From Gnetum montanum (lineage: Eukaryota > Streptophyta > Gnetopsida > Gnetales > Gnetaceae), in assembly GCA_015680685.1 (NCBI GenBank), contig MNCI01002237.1, positions 131,064 through 194,991 of the forward strand: a stretch of 63,928 nucleotides of DNA. The letters run 5' to 3'. Of the stretch, positions 1 through 11,451 are shown one piece after another; within the stretch, counting starts at the first letter, position 1; each line of letters starts with the position of its first letter. Position numbers and translations under genes: made by a program. The notes under the pieces were generated by a model. The model did not search any database and was not told where the DNA came from. It saw only the letters and a program-made list of their open reading frames with translations.

Positions 1-8
1 TTTTTCAG

Positions 9-528
9 CGGTTACATGTCTCCTGAGTATGCAATGAAAGGTCAATTATCAACCAAGGCAGATGTGTATAGCTTTGGTGTTCTTACTTTGGAAATAATCA
101 GTGGAAGAAAGAATGGGGACTTTGACGTATCCAGTGGGCAAAGCATTTTGACCAAGGTATAATGTCGTTTGCCTGGTGCGTCAAATATACTTCTGAATCA
201 GTTTCAACAAAATGCCACAGGAAAACTGACATTTTATATTTTTCAGATATGGAGATTATTTCAACAAGGAAATGTTGGGGACATTGTTGACAAAAGTATG
301 GCATCAAACATCTCATATGAGCAAGTGATAAGGTGCATTCATGTGGGGTTTCTATGTACACAAATAGATGCATCTTTAAGACCACCAATGTCTACAGTGT
401 TTTCGATGCTCACAAGTGCATCCCTCACCTTGCCAGAACCAGCAGAGCCTGCATTTTTGAGTTATAAGAGTGACAATGATGACAGGTCTAATGCCGAAAA
501 TCAATCAAGTCTGACAGTCCCTCGATAA
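9..528 (+). CDS. CRK1: cysteine-rich receptor-like kinase, last two exons
   Basis: C-terminal end of a plasma-membrane receptor-like Ser/Thr kinase. Two exons are visible: 9-156, after a ttttcag acceptor, and 249-528, after a second ttttcag; the intron 157-248 has gt/ag ends. Exon 1 encodes the activation-segment end and subdomains VIII-IX ([17 protein letters not shown], then [17 protein letters not shown]). Exon 2 encodes subdomains X-XI ([12 protein letters not shown], then [11 protein letters not shown]) and a Ser/Asn-rich tail ending in TAA at 526-528. Splice sites and frame are intact in what is visible. The rest of the gene lies left of the window, so whether it works is unknown. It is nearly identical to the same exons of CRK2, so the two are recent tandem copies. 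CRK membership is inferred from CRK3, where the ectodomain is visible. Confidence 0.85.
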
Positions 529-639
529 CATGGTTTCTCAACAGTTTACAGCTGGAAATTTTCATCCTCATCCTAATGTTGGTGCTGCATGTCTAATTTT
601 TACTGATTATTTTTGCATCTTTAAAAATTATTTTATTTT

Positions 640-722
640 CTTGATGTATAAAACTCAAAGTGCTTACATTCTTGATGTATAAAACTCGGAGTGCTTACAT
701 TCTTGATGTATAAAACTCAAAG
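640..722 (+). repeat. 31-bp tandem repeat, 2.7 copies
   Basis: The unit starts cttgatgtataaaactc and ends tgcttacatt. Copies lie at 640-670, 671-701 and 702-722 (partial), with one or two substitutions. The homologous site after CRK2 (about 24975-25000) has a single copy, so the expansion is specific to unit 1. Confidence 0.9.
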
Positions 723-1047
723 GGCAATATCCGTTTTGTAAGGTCCAATCTTATCTAATTTATTGGAAAGTAAGTCCTCTAAATGGGAGCTCCGGTTGTG
801 CACCGAAAATCGAATAAATGAATGTTAAAGGTTTTCTTTTTTGTTAGGACATGCATGATTGTTTTTTATTTTATTTTGAAAAAACTCAAAAGTGTTTATA
901 CCACCATAAAAACAAAATTAACAAGAGACATGATTTTTATTATTTATTTGGACATGCAGAGATTACTTGGGGTCTAGTTTTTATTTTGTCGGAAATCAGT
1001 GAACCACAAGACTCATTGTCTCCCTGCTGAAAGGACTTAAACAGATC

Positions 1048-1132
1048 TCTAGCGTAAACTTTTCTACCGCGTGCTAAATTTTACTGAAGTTTTCTAGCGT
1101 AAAATTTTCTATCATGCGCTAAATTTTACTGA
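1048..1132 (+). repeat. 45-bp direct repeat, two copies
   Basis: Copies start at 1048 and 1093, each beginning tctagcgtaaa and ending gctaaattttactga. The equivalent DNA near 41690-41740 has one diverged copy. Confidence 0.8.
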
Positions 1133-2578
1133 GGAAATCTGTCTATGGTCTATTTTGTTTTCCTTTATTTGGTTTCTTTAATTGTGAGGAACAATATCAA
1201 ATTAATGTTATTCTTCTTGTTTGCACTATCTGGTGAGAATGTGAGTGAATCAAACCTTGGTTGGTAATATTTCCTCATGACAAAATGGGTTGCTTAACAA
1301 AAGCAATTCCTTTACATTGTTCATTCCATTTTGGAGAGAGTGGCAAGTTTTACGGAGCAAGGATAGGAGTAAGGCCCTCATATTATTAAATCCATTTTAA
1401 AACACTTGAGTATTGCTTAATGAACTTCAAAATTAAGATCGAAGTCAACCCTTTTAAATAGAATTTTATAACTTAGTGGAGTTTACTAAAATTGAACTTA
1501 TAAGTATAAACTTAGTTTTTAAAGTCAGAGTTTTATCATTAAGCTAACATTTTATTAGTACAATTCAATGTTTTCTATTTAAATTGTAATCAGAATCTAA
1601 GCTTTTTAAGTATTAGATTTTTAATGATAATTCATTATTGTTTAAAATGTTATAATGCATATATTTTCCTTTATTTTATCAAGATTATGTATAACAATAA
1701 CATAACTTTATTTTTAAGCAAAGGCTTGCAATTTGTAATCTAGAATATAATGACAAATTCCATCATGTGGGACTAGATTTCAGAAGGATGTTTCTAGCAA
1801 TTAGATCTATGAAAGAACATAAACAATCATTTTAATTTCAAGATTTTTGAGTAGAATTTAAACAACAAAATGCTTAAATGATTCAATCTTTAAAAGTTGA
1901 TGGAAAAGCAAAGTAAAGATTGCAATACATAAAAAGATGTTAGTAAAATTTAAATATTAGCCACTACAATTGAAGGATCGTTGTCATATGTCTACAAAAT
2001 AGAGAATCTTCATCTTACTTTAGAAACTAAGATGGCTGTGGAAAGCTTGGATTGAAGCAAATGAAAAAGAGAATTAGCTAAAAGAAACCACCTGGGGAAA
2101 AAAAATAGACATGAAAGTAAAGATCATTGCATTGGAAGCTATAATTGAAGCACAATTAACAAAGAAGTAGCTTGAAAGATTCAATGAGGAAAAAGCTTAC
2201 ATCAATGTGGTGATTTGTGAAGCTTTTGCAAAACAAGAAGAAAGTTGAGTAAAAGCCCTTATATCTATTTTGATAAGATGGAGGAAAATGGAAACAAAAA
2301 CCTAGTTGTAGAAGTAGAAGTAATGATAGGCAAAATAATGTGCGTTCAATCTTCTCAAATGAAATAACCATTTTATTATGAGCCTAAGAATGTGAAACCT
2401 AGAAACATTTTTATTATATTTAAAGACATAGAAGGTTGATCCAAAGTTTGGGAACATCACAACCACTTAAAAGATTATAAAATTTTGAATGAACAAAGAT
2501 GTTACCAACATAGAAACTACAAAGAGATTTGCAAGGTGGAAGAAAAGTTTAAAAATGCAAAGTAAAAGGTTTCATGGA

Positions 2579-3101
2579 ATAGATTAATGATTTATTTTTG
2601 CATTTACTATTTTCATTAATTAAGCTAAATTAGACTTGAATTGATTAATTAATTAAGTTAAATAGATTAAACACATAAGTACACTGCTTTGAGCATAACA
2701 TATAACACTTGGTAATCTAAGCAACGCTTAACGCTTGGTAGCCCAGCAGTGTTGTATGCGTTCAGGATGTGTACAGAAAGTGGGACCAGATGCTTATGTT
2801 ATTATAGGTAGTTATTAATTAGCAATTAGATTAGTTAAATTGGTTCATAAGTTAAGTTTCAACTTCTTGTTAATCATAGATGAATAAAATATAAAATAAT
2901 AAAAATCATGTGCCTCAATTACACTTAACCATACAACTAAAGCTCTACAAGTGTAGTTGGGAAGACAACAATCATCAGGATTAGGTTTCATATTTTGGAA
3001 CCAGTGTACATGGGAATTTAAGATCTACAGAATTTGACTAGATTGCATGTAAGCACTTGTAATTCATATAGTTGGATGTATGGTATACTAATTGTTCATC
3101 A
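2579..3101 (+). repeat. Element A 5' LTR, left-truncated
   Basis: Aligns along its length with 14823-15355, for example gtgtagttgggaagacaaca and ttagattagttaaattggtt. It ends gttcatca directly before the primer-binding site. It is about 350 bp shorter than the 3' copy because its 5' part is missing. Confidence 0.85.
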
Positions 3102-3102
3102 T

Positions 3103-3122
3103 TGGCGTCATTGTTGGGGATC
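3103..3122 (+). other. Element A primer-binding site (tRNA-Asp type)
   Basis: tggcgtcattgttggggatc lies one base after the LTR end. It matches the complement of the plant tRNA-Asp 3' end (tggcgccgttgccggggatc, from knowledge), with differences that are mostly C-to-T or G-to-A. Confidence 0.8.
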
Positions 3123-3263
3123 TTTAGTTTGTTACATGTGCTATCTATGACTTAGTGAAAATTATTCAACATTGTTGGAATGAACTCTAAATTCATATCA
3201 TACTTCAAAATAACTACAAGAACACTAAGCTAGCACATTGTATTTCTTGTCTTCTAATACAAG

Positions 3264-5563
3264 ATGTCTTCTTCTAACAAGAGTGGTTCTTCACCCAAGT
3301 CTAACACAGTAAATCAGTAGGTGCCCTAGCAATACAAAGTGGTATATGTTGATCCTAATGAGTATGTATCAAATTTCACCTTTTTCCTACACCAGGATGA
3401 ACTACTGTAGTGGTGAGACATGGAGGGCAACATTGTGTTTCTACTCAATTGATCCATTCCTACGATGCTCCAACAAACTCTTATTAAGTTGGCCATCTAG
3501 GGGCTTCATGTTGAATATGTTGTGTAGGAAAGTGATGTGAGGAATTATCATCCTACTGATGCACAATGCCTAAGGGATCAATAGCTAGAGCAACGTTACA
3601 AATCTAGAAAGGGAAAGTGGTTCAATGATTTTTCATTCTTGATGTATCAAAAAGATGGTGGAGAACCCTTCTTTATGGGCTTTCCATTTAGAGAGATTTC
3701 TCTCTTTGAATTAGATGAAGGAGGTCAAAACTAGAACTTGTAATCCATGAAAAAGGGGGATCCAAGGAGGAGAGTTATGGTAGGGATGCAAGCAAGTAGA
3801 ATGATCATGATCATGGCCATGACCATTGAAGAGGGGTGGAAGGTGTTGTGATGGTGCTAGTCCTCCTTCCTCTTCACCTTCATCATCATCTTCTCCCTCT
3901 TCTAGCTCTGAAAACAATCATGATGGCAATGACCAATGGGACTGAGATGATCATAGGGATTATCAAGAAAGTCAAGATCTAGGGTGCAAGCATTCAAGAG
4001 AGGCCCATCACCACAAATAAAGGGGTAGCAAAGGGCATTGTAGGCACAAAGATCATGGCTACGATAACCCTTTGCTTACTACCTAAAGCATGCTAAACAT
4101 TGTAGAGGTGGTGAGAATTCCTACAAGGCACATAAAGGATAGCTAGATCATGAGGCTAGACATGAACAATATCCCCAAATTCGAAGGGGCATATAACTCA
4201 AATCTATAGAACCATTTTCAAGCTTTTCATGATGCCTGTGCCTTGGAAAATATAGAAAACGACTAGTAAAAGTTTACATTATTTCCTAGGACATTCATTA
4301 AAGAAGCAGAAAGTTAGTATCGGTCCTTGGAGTTAGAATCAATTAGTTGATGGAGTATGATACTTGAACTATTTAACGACAAGTATTAAACATACTCCCG
4401 AGTGTCCAATCTGAGAAGGTAGATCCAAGGTTGGAAGCAAGAAACACATGAGTCCTTGGATGTTGCCATGGGTAGATATTATTTCTTATTACACTGATGT
4501 TCTAGCCATGGTTATTTTTAATAGAAGCAACTTTGCCATATCATAGATGGACTTAGATCAAAACGAGGAGAACTCTTCGAGTCTATGCTCAAGGGTGATT
4601 GTCAAAGTTAAGAGCTCATTAGATCTAAAGGCTGATCGAGCAGGTAGCAAAAGAAGAAGAAGAGTTAAGAAAATGTGAAAGTATAGAAGAATACAACTGA
4701 GATCCTTCCATTTACAAAAGGGAGGTTTGATTTTGTGATAATGAGGAGGAATCATTACTTGATAAGATGGTAAATTGAAAAACCTTACGGATTCAAAAAT
4801 TTACCTCTAAAATTTTGACTAATGTAGATCAGTCATGGGACTCTATGGATAGTTTATTTCAAGATATCCTGAAAATTACTGAAGAGTCCAAAGAACAAGG
4901 TAGCGATTGTGACTATAGGAGGTGAAAGGAAGTTGAACATGCCAATCAACAAGGTAAGGGTAAGATTGTTGTAGTAGAGTAAGTTGCAGAAACTAAATCA
5001 GATGATGATGTTGGGTGTGACATTTGCCAATATGAACATCCTAAGGGGTGCTGCCCTATTATGTTACACTTATAAGAATCTAGGGTGTATGCTCTAACTC
5101 CATGACTAGCTAAAAGAAAAACCCCTAGAAGATTGTCTTATCCTTAAGGCAATCCTAGGTAGTTCCATCAACAATAACAATATTATCCAAGTGAAACTTC
5201 ATTGCAACTATACGAGCAATATCAATAGTGGCACCAACCATAATCATGGGGGATGCCACCACCAAGGCAGCAATACCCTTACAGATAACCATATTCATAT
5301 GGGTATTACGTTCAACAACCCTTATCTCCATTTGGCTCTTCTAGTCACTTTTCTCCTTTTCAACATCACTACTACCCTCTTGAATACCATAGAGCTCATT
5401 CTTCACATTCCAGGAGGGATACCACATTCTATCCTTATTGTGCTCCTATTCCTCCATCCTCAATGCAGCTACCACCTACTCCATCTATGTAGAATGAACT
5501 TTCAGCCTAGCCGCAGCAATGCAACACTACCAGGGCCATCAATTTATAACCGGTTCATCAACT
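3264..5563 (+). pseudogene. Element A gag, degenerate
   Basis: The likely start is the ATG at 3264 (MSSSNKSGSSPKSN). Elements C and D also begin gag with MSS, which supports it. The capsid-like core at about 4150-4560 reads LDMNNIPKFEGAYN, then FQAFHDACALENIEN, and continues through the RSLELESI and LFNDKY blocks, as in elements B, C and D. A Gln/Pro/His-rich nucleocapsid-like tail follows near 5190-5560. Many in-frame TAG and TAA codons and some frameshifts make it non-functional. It would have built the cytoplasmic virus-like particle. Confidence 0.75.
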
Positions 5564-5829
5564 AAGTGTTTTGGAACCTCATGCTCATAAATGACCATTA
5601 TTCTAATCCAACAAGCCTACTAAGCTCTCACAAAATCAAGTAGATGATCATCCTACTCCTACCTCATCCTTTGCAAATCATTCCATTAAGTCCCCTTCAA
5701 ACCAAATGCCATCCAAAATCCATACTATTATGCTCACTCATGTCGTATTTGATTAAATCTAGGCTGGCAACCTTTTTAGGAAATTAGCTAATCCTAGGAG
5801 TCCTCTTATCTATTTATAAATTGCTAGGA

Positions 5830-8800
5830 ATGAACCATGTAAAGCTCTTCATGATTCAGGTTTTAGTGTGAACTTGATTTCTCATGAGATGTATACTTGC
5901 TAAAACCTACTACCTCTCAAAAAGAGAAATATCTTATTGGAATTGACAGATCAGTCCATTACTATTTCATTGGAACTAGTCGAAGACATTGTTACCACCA
6001 TTTGTGGGTGGTCTTATCCTACTAATTTCCTAGTAATTAAGGTTGATAACTATAAAGGGGACTTCCCAATCATTATGATAAAGGGCATGGCTAAGCACTG
6101 TTGATGCAAGAATGGGCATCAGAGATCTTTCCTTGGAGATATTTAAGGAAAATGCATTTGGAAAGATCGAAAAGAAATAAGTTCCATGCATCATGTATAG
6201 TGATACAAGGTGTAATTATGTCTAGAAATTTTGGTCTATGAAACAAGCATCTATTTCTGCATGCTAGTAGTATGCATATGAAGTAGATATTCAAAGGTAT
6301 CTGTATGAAGTAGCCACAAAACAAGAGGGTACCCAGTGGCTAACTACTGATTCTAACAGCAACACAATGTGCATGGAATCTACTGAGAGCCTGACATGCA
6401 CTTATGTCATAGATAGGAATGAACTAGAGCAAGTTTATCACCAAATCTTTGATAATGAAAATGTTGATACTAATTGGGGAGAGTTTGAGATCCTTGAGAA
6501 TTTCAAACAATAGCCCATAAAGTTGAAAGCTTTACCTACCAACTTGGAATATGCATTCTTAAAAAATGGCAAGCTAGTCAAACTTAATGCCAAACTTGCT
6601 CCCAAGCAGAAAGTAAAATTATTGAAAGTGGTCAACAAATGGCCAACAACCTTTGCTTGGTCACATCCTGAACTCACTGAAATTTATCCATGAATATGCT
6701 AGCACCACATTTACACTAATCCATCCATGAAGCCAAGGAGGCAACCATAATAGAGGTTGAACCGAAAATTAAAGCAAATCATCAAAGAGGAGATTGAGCA
6801 ACTCCTTAAGGTAGGGTTTATCTACCTCATTGCAAATAGTGAGTAGATTAGCCCACTCACGATAGTGCCAAAGAGAGGTGGCAAATGATGGATTTGTATT
6901 GATTTTAGGCTATTAAACATGACAACATTCAAAGATCATTTTCCATTTCCATTCATTAATTAGGTATTGAACACCATATTTACGTATTGTTATTACAATT
7001 TTTTCGATGATTATAGTTGCTATTACCAAATCCAGATCACTCATGAGGATTAGGCTAAAAAAACATTCACAAGTCCTTAGGGAACCTTTGCATATCGCAA
7101 GATGCCTTTTGGTTTGTGCAATGTTCCTACCACTTTCCAACATCTAGTCTTAAGCATCTTTTAGTAGAAAATAGGTGGTAGAGTGAAAGTCTTTATGGAT
7201 GACTTCTCCACTTATGGTGCTACATTCAAGCAAGCCTTGGACCGCCTTGAGCAAGAACTAAAATGATGTGTGGAAAAAAACCTACAACAAAATTGACAAA
7301 AGAGCCATCTCATGGTCCAAAAAGGCATTGTATTGGGGTAAAGAATTGTTTAGGAAGGGATTGAGGTAGATCCCAAAAGGATAAGGGTCATCCAAGGAAT
7401 TACCTACCAACCAAAAACTGTCAAAGATGTTCAATCATTTCTTAGACACACTCGCTCCTATCGGCAATTTATAGAGAATTTCTCTAAGATTGTGAAACCA
7501 TTGGTCGAGCTAACAAAGAAAGATGCTCTCTTGATATAGACCAAGGAAAGAAAAACTGCATTCTAAAGCCTTAAGCAAAAGATTGTAGAGACTCCAATTC
7601 TATGAGCACTTGACTAGTCCAAACCATTCCATATCATGATGGATATATCTAATAATGCCTTAGGAGCCATGATTACATAGTTACATGATAAGAAAGATCC
7701 ATATTATATCCACTGTGTAAGCCAAAGCATTGTGGATGCATAGCTCAATTACACCACCATAGAGAAAGAACTGATGATAGTGGTGTATGCTCTAGAGAAG
7801 TTCAAGCACTATGTGCTTGGATATAAAGTGTTCGTGCACACTAACCATAGTGCTATTTGCTTCCTCATGAACAAGCCAATGATGTGCCCCCATGTTATAT
7901 GATGGTTGGTGATCTTACAGGAATTCAATCTCACAATGATAGATCGAAAGAAAACTAAGAATGTGAATGTTGACCACTTGTCTTCAGTATGATGGGACAA
8001 CAAAGAGGAGGAAAGCCCACTATTTGATCTATTTTCTGATGAACTTCTCTTTGTTGATGCAATCAATAAACAAATGTTTGCAAATCCAAAATGGTATGAT
8101 GGCATTCTCACTTATCTTCTCACTCAAGAGATACCACAAGATCTAGACTATAGGAGGAAACAACAATTTCTTCATCGAGCTAAGCACTTCATGGAAATCA
8201 ACAAACATCTTTACAAGGTATGCACTGATGGCTTGGTTTGTTGGTATGTACCTGATACAAATCAATTTTGTGTTCTCCAGGATACTCATGAGGGTCGTTG
8301 TGGGGGCCATTATGCTAGGAGACACATGGCCATAAAAATCTTGATGGCAGAATACTATTGGCCCACAATCTTTAGGGACCAATTTGTCTGATCTTGTGAG
8401 TGTTGTCAATGAGATGGTGGGATGACCACACATATGGAGGGTCCTCAATAGTGGATTCAACCACTAGAACCCTTTGACATATGGGGCATCGACTTCATGG
8501 GTCCCATCACACCTATTTCAAATGGAAAAGCATATATAATAATCATCGTTGATTACTATACCAAATGGGCAAAAGCAGTAGCCATCACCACATTATCCAC
8601 TACTACTTAGTTTGTACAACAAAAAGTTGTAAATAGGTTTGAGGTGCCACGTGCATTGACTTCTAACAATGGAACCCATTTTACAGGTGCTACTTTTCAA
8701 AAACTCATGCAACAATTAGGGGTTGAACATAAATTAACACCCTATCACCCCAATCCAATGGTCAAGAAGAGGTGGCTAACATGAAGATCACAAAGATTCT

Positions 8801-9300
8801 AACAAGAACTATTAGTAAGTATAGGAGAGACTAAAGCATAAAACTCAATAATTCCCTTTTTCCCTACCACTTGGAAACTCCTTATTGGATACTCTCCCTA
8901 TGAGCTGATGTACAAAAAACTTCCAATGCTCCCAATTCAATCCGAGCTTTGTATATGCTCAATAGCTTGTGACTTGGACCTTGACCTAAGTTTGACATAA
9001 AAAGAAAGATTAATCAACCTAAATGTGCTATACAAAAATCAATTAGTGGCCTTGTCCTTGAATGAAGTGCAGAAGGCATTCAACAAAAAATGTCATGACC
9101 TTAGAATATGAAAAGAGAAATTTCAACCAAGAGATAAGGTTCTTTATTGGAACTCCACACACATTCCTCAAAAAACCAAATTCCAAACATTATGGGAGGG
9201 GCCTTATATAATTGATGAAACATTTCCTTCTAGGGCCATGATCATATACAAACTTGAAAGCCCAAACAAAACATAGTTAGTCAACATCCAACAAATAAAA
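5830..9300 (+). pseudogene. Element A pol: protease-RT-RNase H-integrase, degenerate
   Basis: Protease: HDSGFSVNLIS near 5850 (the usual motif is D-S/T-G-A, here the A is F). RT: IDFRLLNMTTFKDHFPFPF near 6900, MPFGLCNVPTTFQH near 7105 and the catalytic FMDDFSTYG at 7192-7218. RNase H: 7610-7980, with LNYTTIEKEL and VHTNHSAICFLMNKPM. Integrase: H-H-C-C zinc region at 8290-8410 (HEGRCGGHY ... CECC), then the core with WGIDFMGPI near 8483. The second catalytic acidic position reads SNNGTHF (AAC at 8665-8667) instead of the expected SDNG. Many stops occur where Gln is conserved, for example DA*LNYTT and HED*AKKTF. The third catalytic region is frameshifted. Confidence 0.85.
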
Positions 9301-11451
9301 CCTTTCCATAAGCCTAAGCAAGCTAGTGCAACACATACCTCAACGAATGGACAACCATCCTTAATTTTTTGGATCTCCTCTTTCTAACTCAGTCATGGGG
9401 AAGATGGCCATCCATACTAATCACATACATGGCTCCATAATTTTTTTTTATTTTACACATTTTTTATTTTAAAATTTTTTTCTATTTTACACCATTTTTT
9501 GTTTGACATAATCTTTAATACATTAAAAGTTTTCTTGAATATTTTACACTTTCTTATATATTTTACTTTATTTTAGTGTGGTTTTCTAATTTTTGTTAAT
9601 ACATGTGCTTTATGCCAATAGGACATAGTGGTGTTGTAGTTGTTGCTAATGGTGGTTTGTGCTTAATGTTTTGTTAGCTAATGTCTAATTTGTATTTTTG
9701 AATTTTTGTATTGATGATTAAGACATGGTTTATTTTTCATGGAATAAGTAGTGAGTCCACGACATCCACCCATCCACAAACTCAATGGTTTTCCTTTTTC
9801 TAGAAGTATGAGTTTCTTTCATTAAATAAACTTTTAATAAATTTATGACCTTGGTAGTTTCTAGAATTGGGAAGGATTCAAAGGTTTGCATAGGGTGTGA
9901 CTTCAAGGAGACTCAATACTCTTTGTACTCTTCTACTTACTTGGGTGCATCAGTGTTTTCATAGACTTCTTACCATTCCATGTCAACTAATAACAGGAAG
10001 TTGAATAAGTCTTTGCATGGTGTTGTTCCCATCCAAAAAGGAAAAAAAAAATAAAAGAGAAAAGAAAAAAAAAATAAACAAACATGATAAGAATTTAAAG
10101 CACATCCCTTAGATAAATAAATAGAAAACAAATACTAGTTATGGGACTAGAAAGATATGTTACCCATGCCTGAAGGTCCCCTCTAACTAAGGCCTCTCTC
10201 ACTTCCTACTTCTCTTTTCTTCTTCTTAAAGAATGGTGGTTGTTCTATGGGAGCACTCTCATGTATTGAAAGGATGGACTAGTCTCGGAGTGGTGATGCA
10301 AAGTCAGTGAAAGTGGTTGGTTTTGGTCTAGACTAAGGATAGATCTTCTCAAGTTATTTAGACACAAATCCATAAGGGACTTCCTATGACCTCAATTTGG
10401 AATTCCATTCCACATTCTCCATTATCTGTTCATGTTTCCCATAACTCACCTCACTATTGGTGTCCATGTTCTTGTTTGGTGTCTTTGTCTAACATACTTG
10501 AATTCTTTGGTAGAATCTTCTGAGTTTTGGCCCTTAACTTTCATCAACCATTAACTACCTATGGGGCCAATTAACTCCTTTTGGTTGAGGTTATGCAAGG
10601 GCAAATAAGGCATGTGCCTACTATGGGGAGGATCCACTTGCATATCTCTTAGTTAAGTTCATTAAGCATCTTATCTTTAGGCATTCTTGCAATTAGAATC
10701 TTTCGTACACCCACCTTCTACATCCAATGATGTGCTCCTTTACATATCTTCTTTAATTCACATATTCTCCATCAAATTTTTGAATTTTTGAAGTTTCAAA
10801 GACCCTTTCCAATGATTTCATCATATTCTTGGCTTCTTTGGAACTCCATGGATCCCAAATTCAATCAAAAATTCCTTGTGTTATTTGAAATATTGAAGTT
10901 TAATATTTTTTTTTACATATCCCATAAATGGAGCCCCATCGATGAAGCCCATGTGTATACAAGGCCCCATCGATGTAGTGCAAAAATACTATAAATATGT
11001 GTGACCTCCCTTAGAAATTTTCACATTTGCTCATAAACGCTAAGGGAGTTTTTAAAAATTTTAGAGCCCAAAACCTTCCAAAGCCCATGACTTTCTAACC
11101 ATTTATCCAAATCACCTCATTCTTTGACCCTATCATTCCTAGAGGTAAACTCTTAGTCATGGGGTTCATAAATGTGTCATTTTTTTACTAAGAATTTTTT
11201 TTTACCATTTTTCTAACTCCCACAAATTTTAACTAAGAAATCAACATTTAAACACCAAATTACAAAAGTTAAACCCTTCCAACAAGCTTTGCTGACACTT
11301 GTAATAAAAATAAATTAATAAAATAAGAATAAAATAATCAATCTACCATGATCCAACCGTAGCCAAGTGTAACTAAGTAATAAGATAAGGTATTCAAATA
11401 TTCTAAGTTACACCTTATATTTACTAATATGTGGATGTGTTGTAACCGCAA
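9301..11451 (+). other. Element A spacer between pol and ORF3
   Basis: Non-coding 2.1 kb, AT-rich, with A/G-rich tracts (10028-10085). It contains blocks shared with B, C and D: one around 10141-10190 (ctagaaagatatgttaccca) and one around 10585-10645 (gttatgcaagggca and ggggaggatccacttgcat). Near its right end is a palindrome-TATA module (10933-10997). No protein-coding signal was found. Confidence 0.75.
10933..10997 (+). promoter_or_regulatory. Promoter-like module upstream of ORF3 in element A
   Basis: Two copies of gccccatcgatg (10933-10944 and 10964-10975; the core catcgatg is palindromic) are followed 15 bp later by tataaata (10990-10997). The same 12-mer occurs once in this element's 3' LTR at 14577-14588, also just before a TATA-like stretch. 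The layout suggests a second promoter for ORF3, copied from or co-evolving with the LTR. Function is inferred only. Confidence 0.5.

Larger units (their letters stand above)
529..2578. other. CRK1 3' flank (repeat-unit spacer), no gene
   Basis: Non-coding AT-rich DNA. It aligns by eye with two separated pieces downstream of CRK2, 24939-25109 and 41496-43465, which shows that this spacer was duplicated along with the gene. It holds a 31-bp tandem repeat (640-722), a two-copy 45-bp repeat (1048-1132, core tctagcgtaaa...gctaaattttactga) and a degenerate tRNA-SINE-like stretch near 1460-1560. No open reading frame here looks real. The homology stops at about 2578, where element A begins. Confidence 0.7.

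Noticed and set aside
640-722. CRISPR-like short repeats
   Set aside because: The units are directly adjacent with no spacers, and the DNA is a plant nuclear sequence.
3711-3917. Minus-strand ORF with an acidic, His-rich protein
   Set aside because: It lies antisense to element A gag; the composition comes from the low-complexity gag tail.
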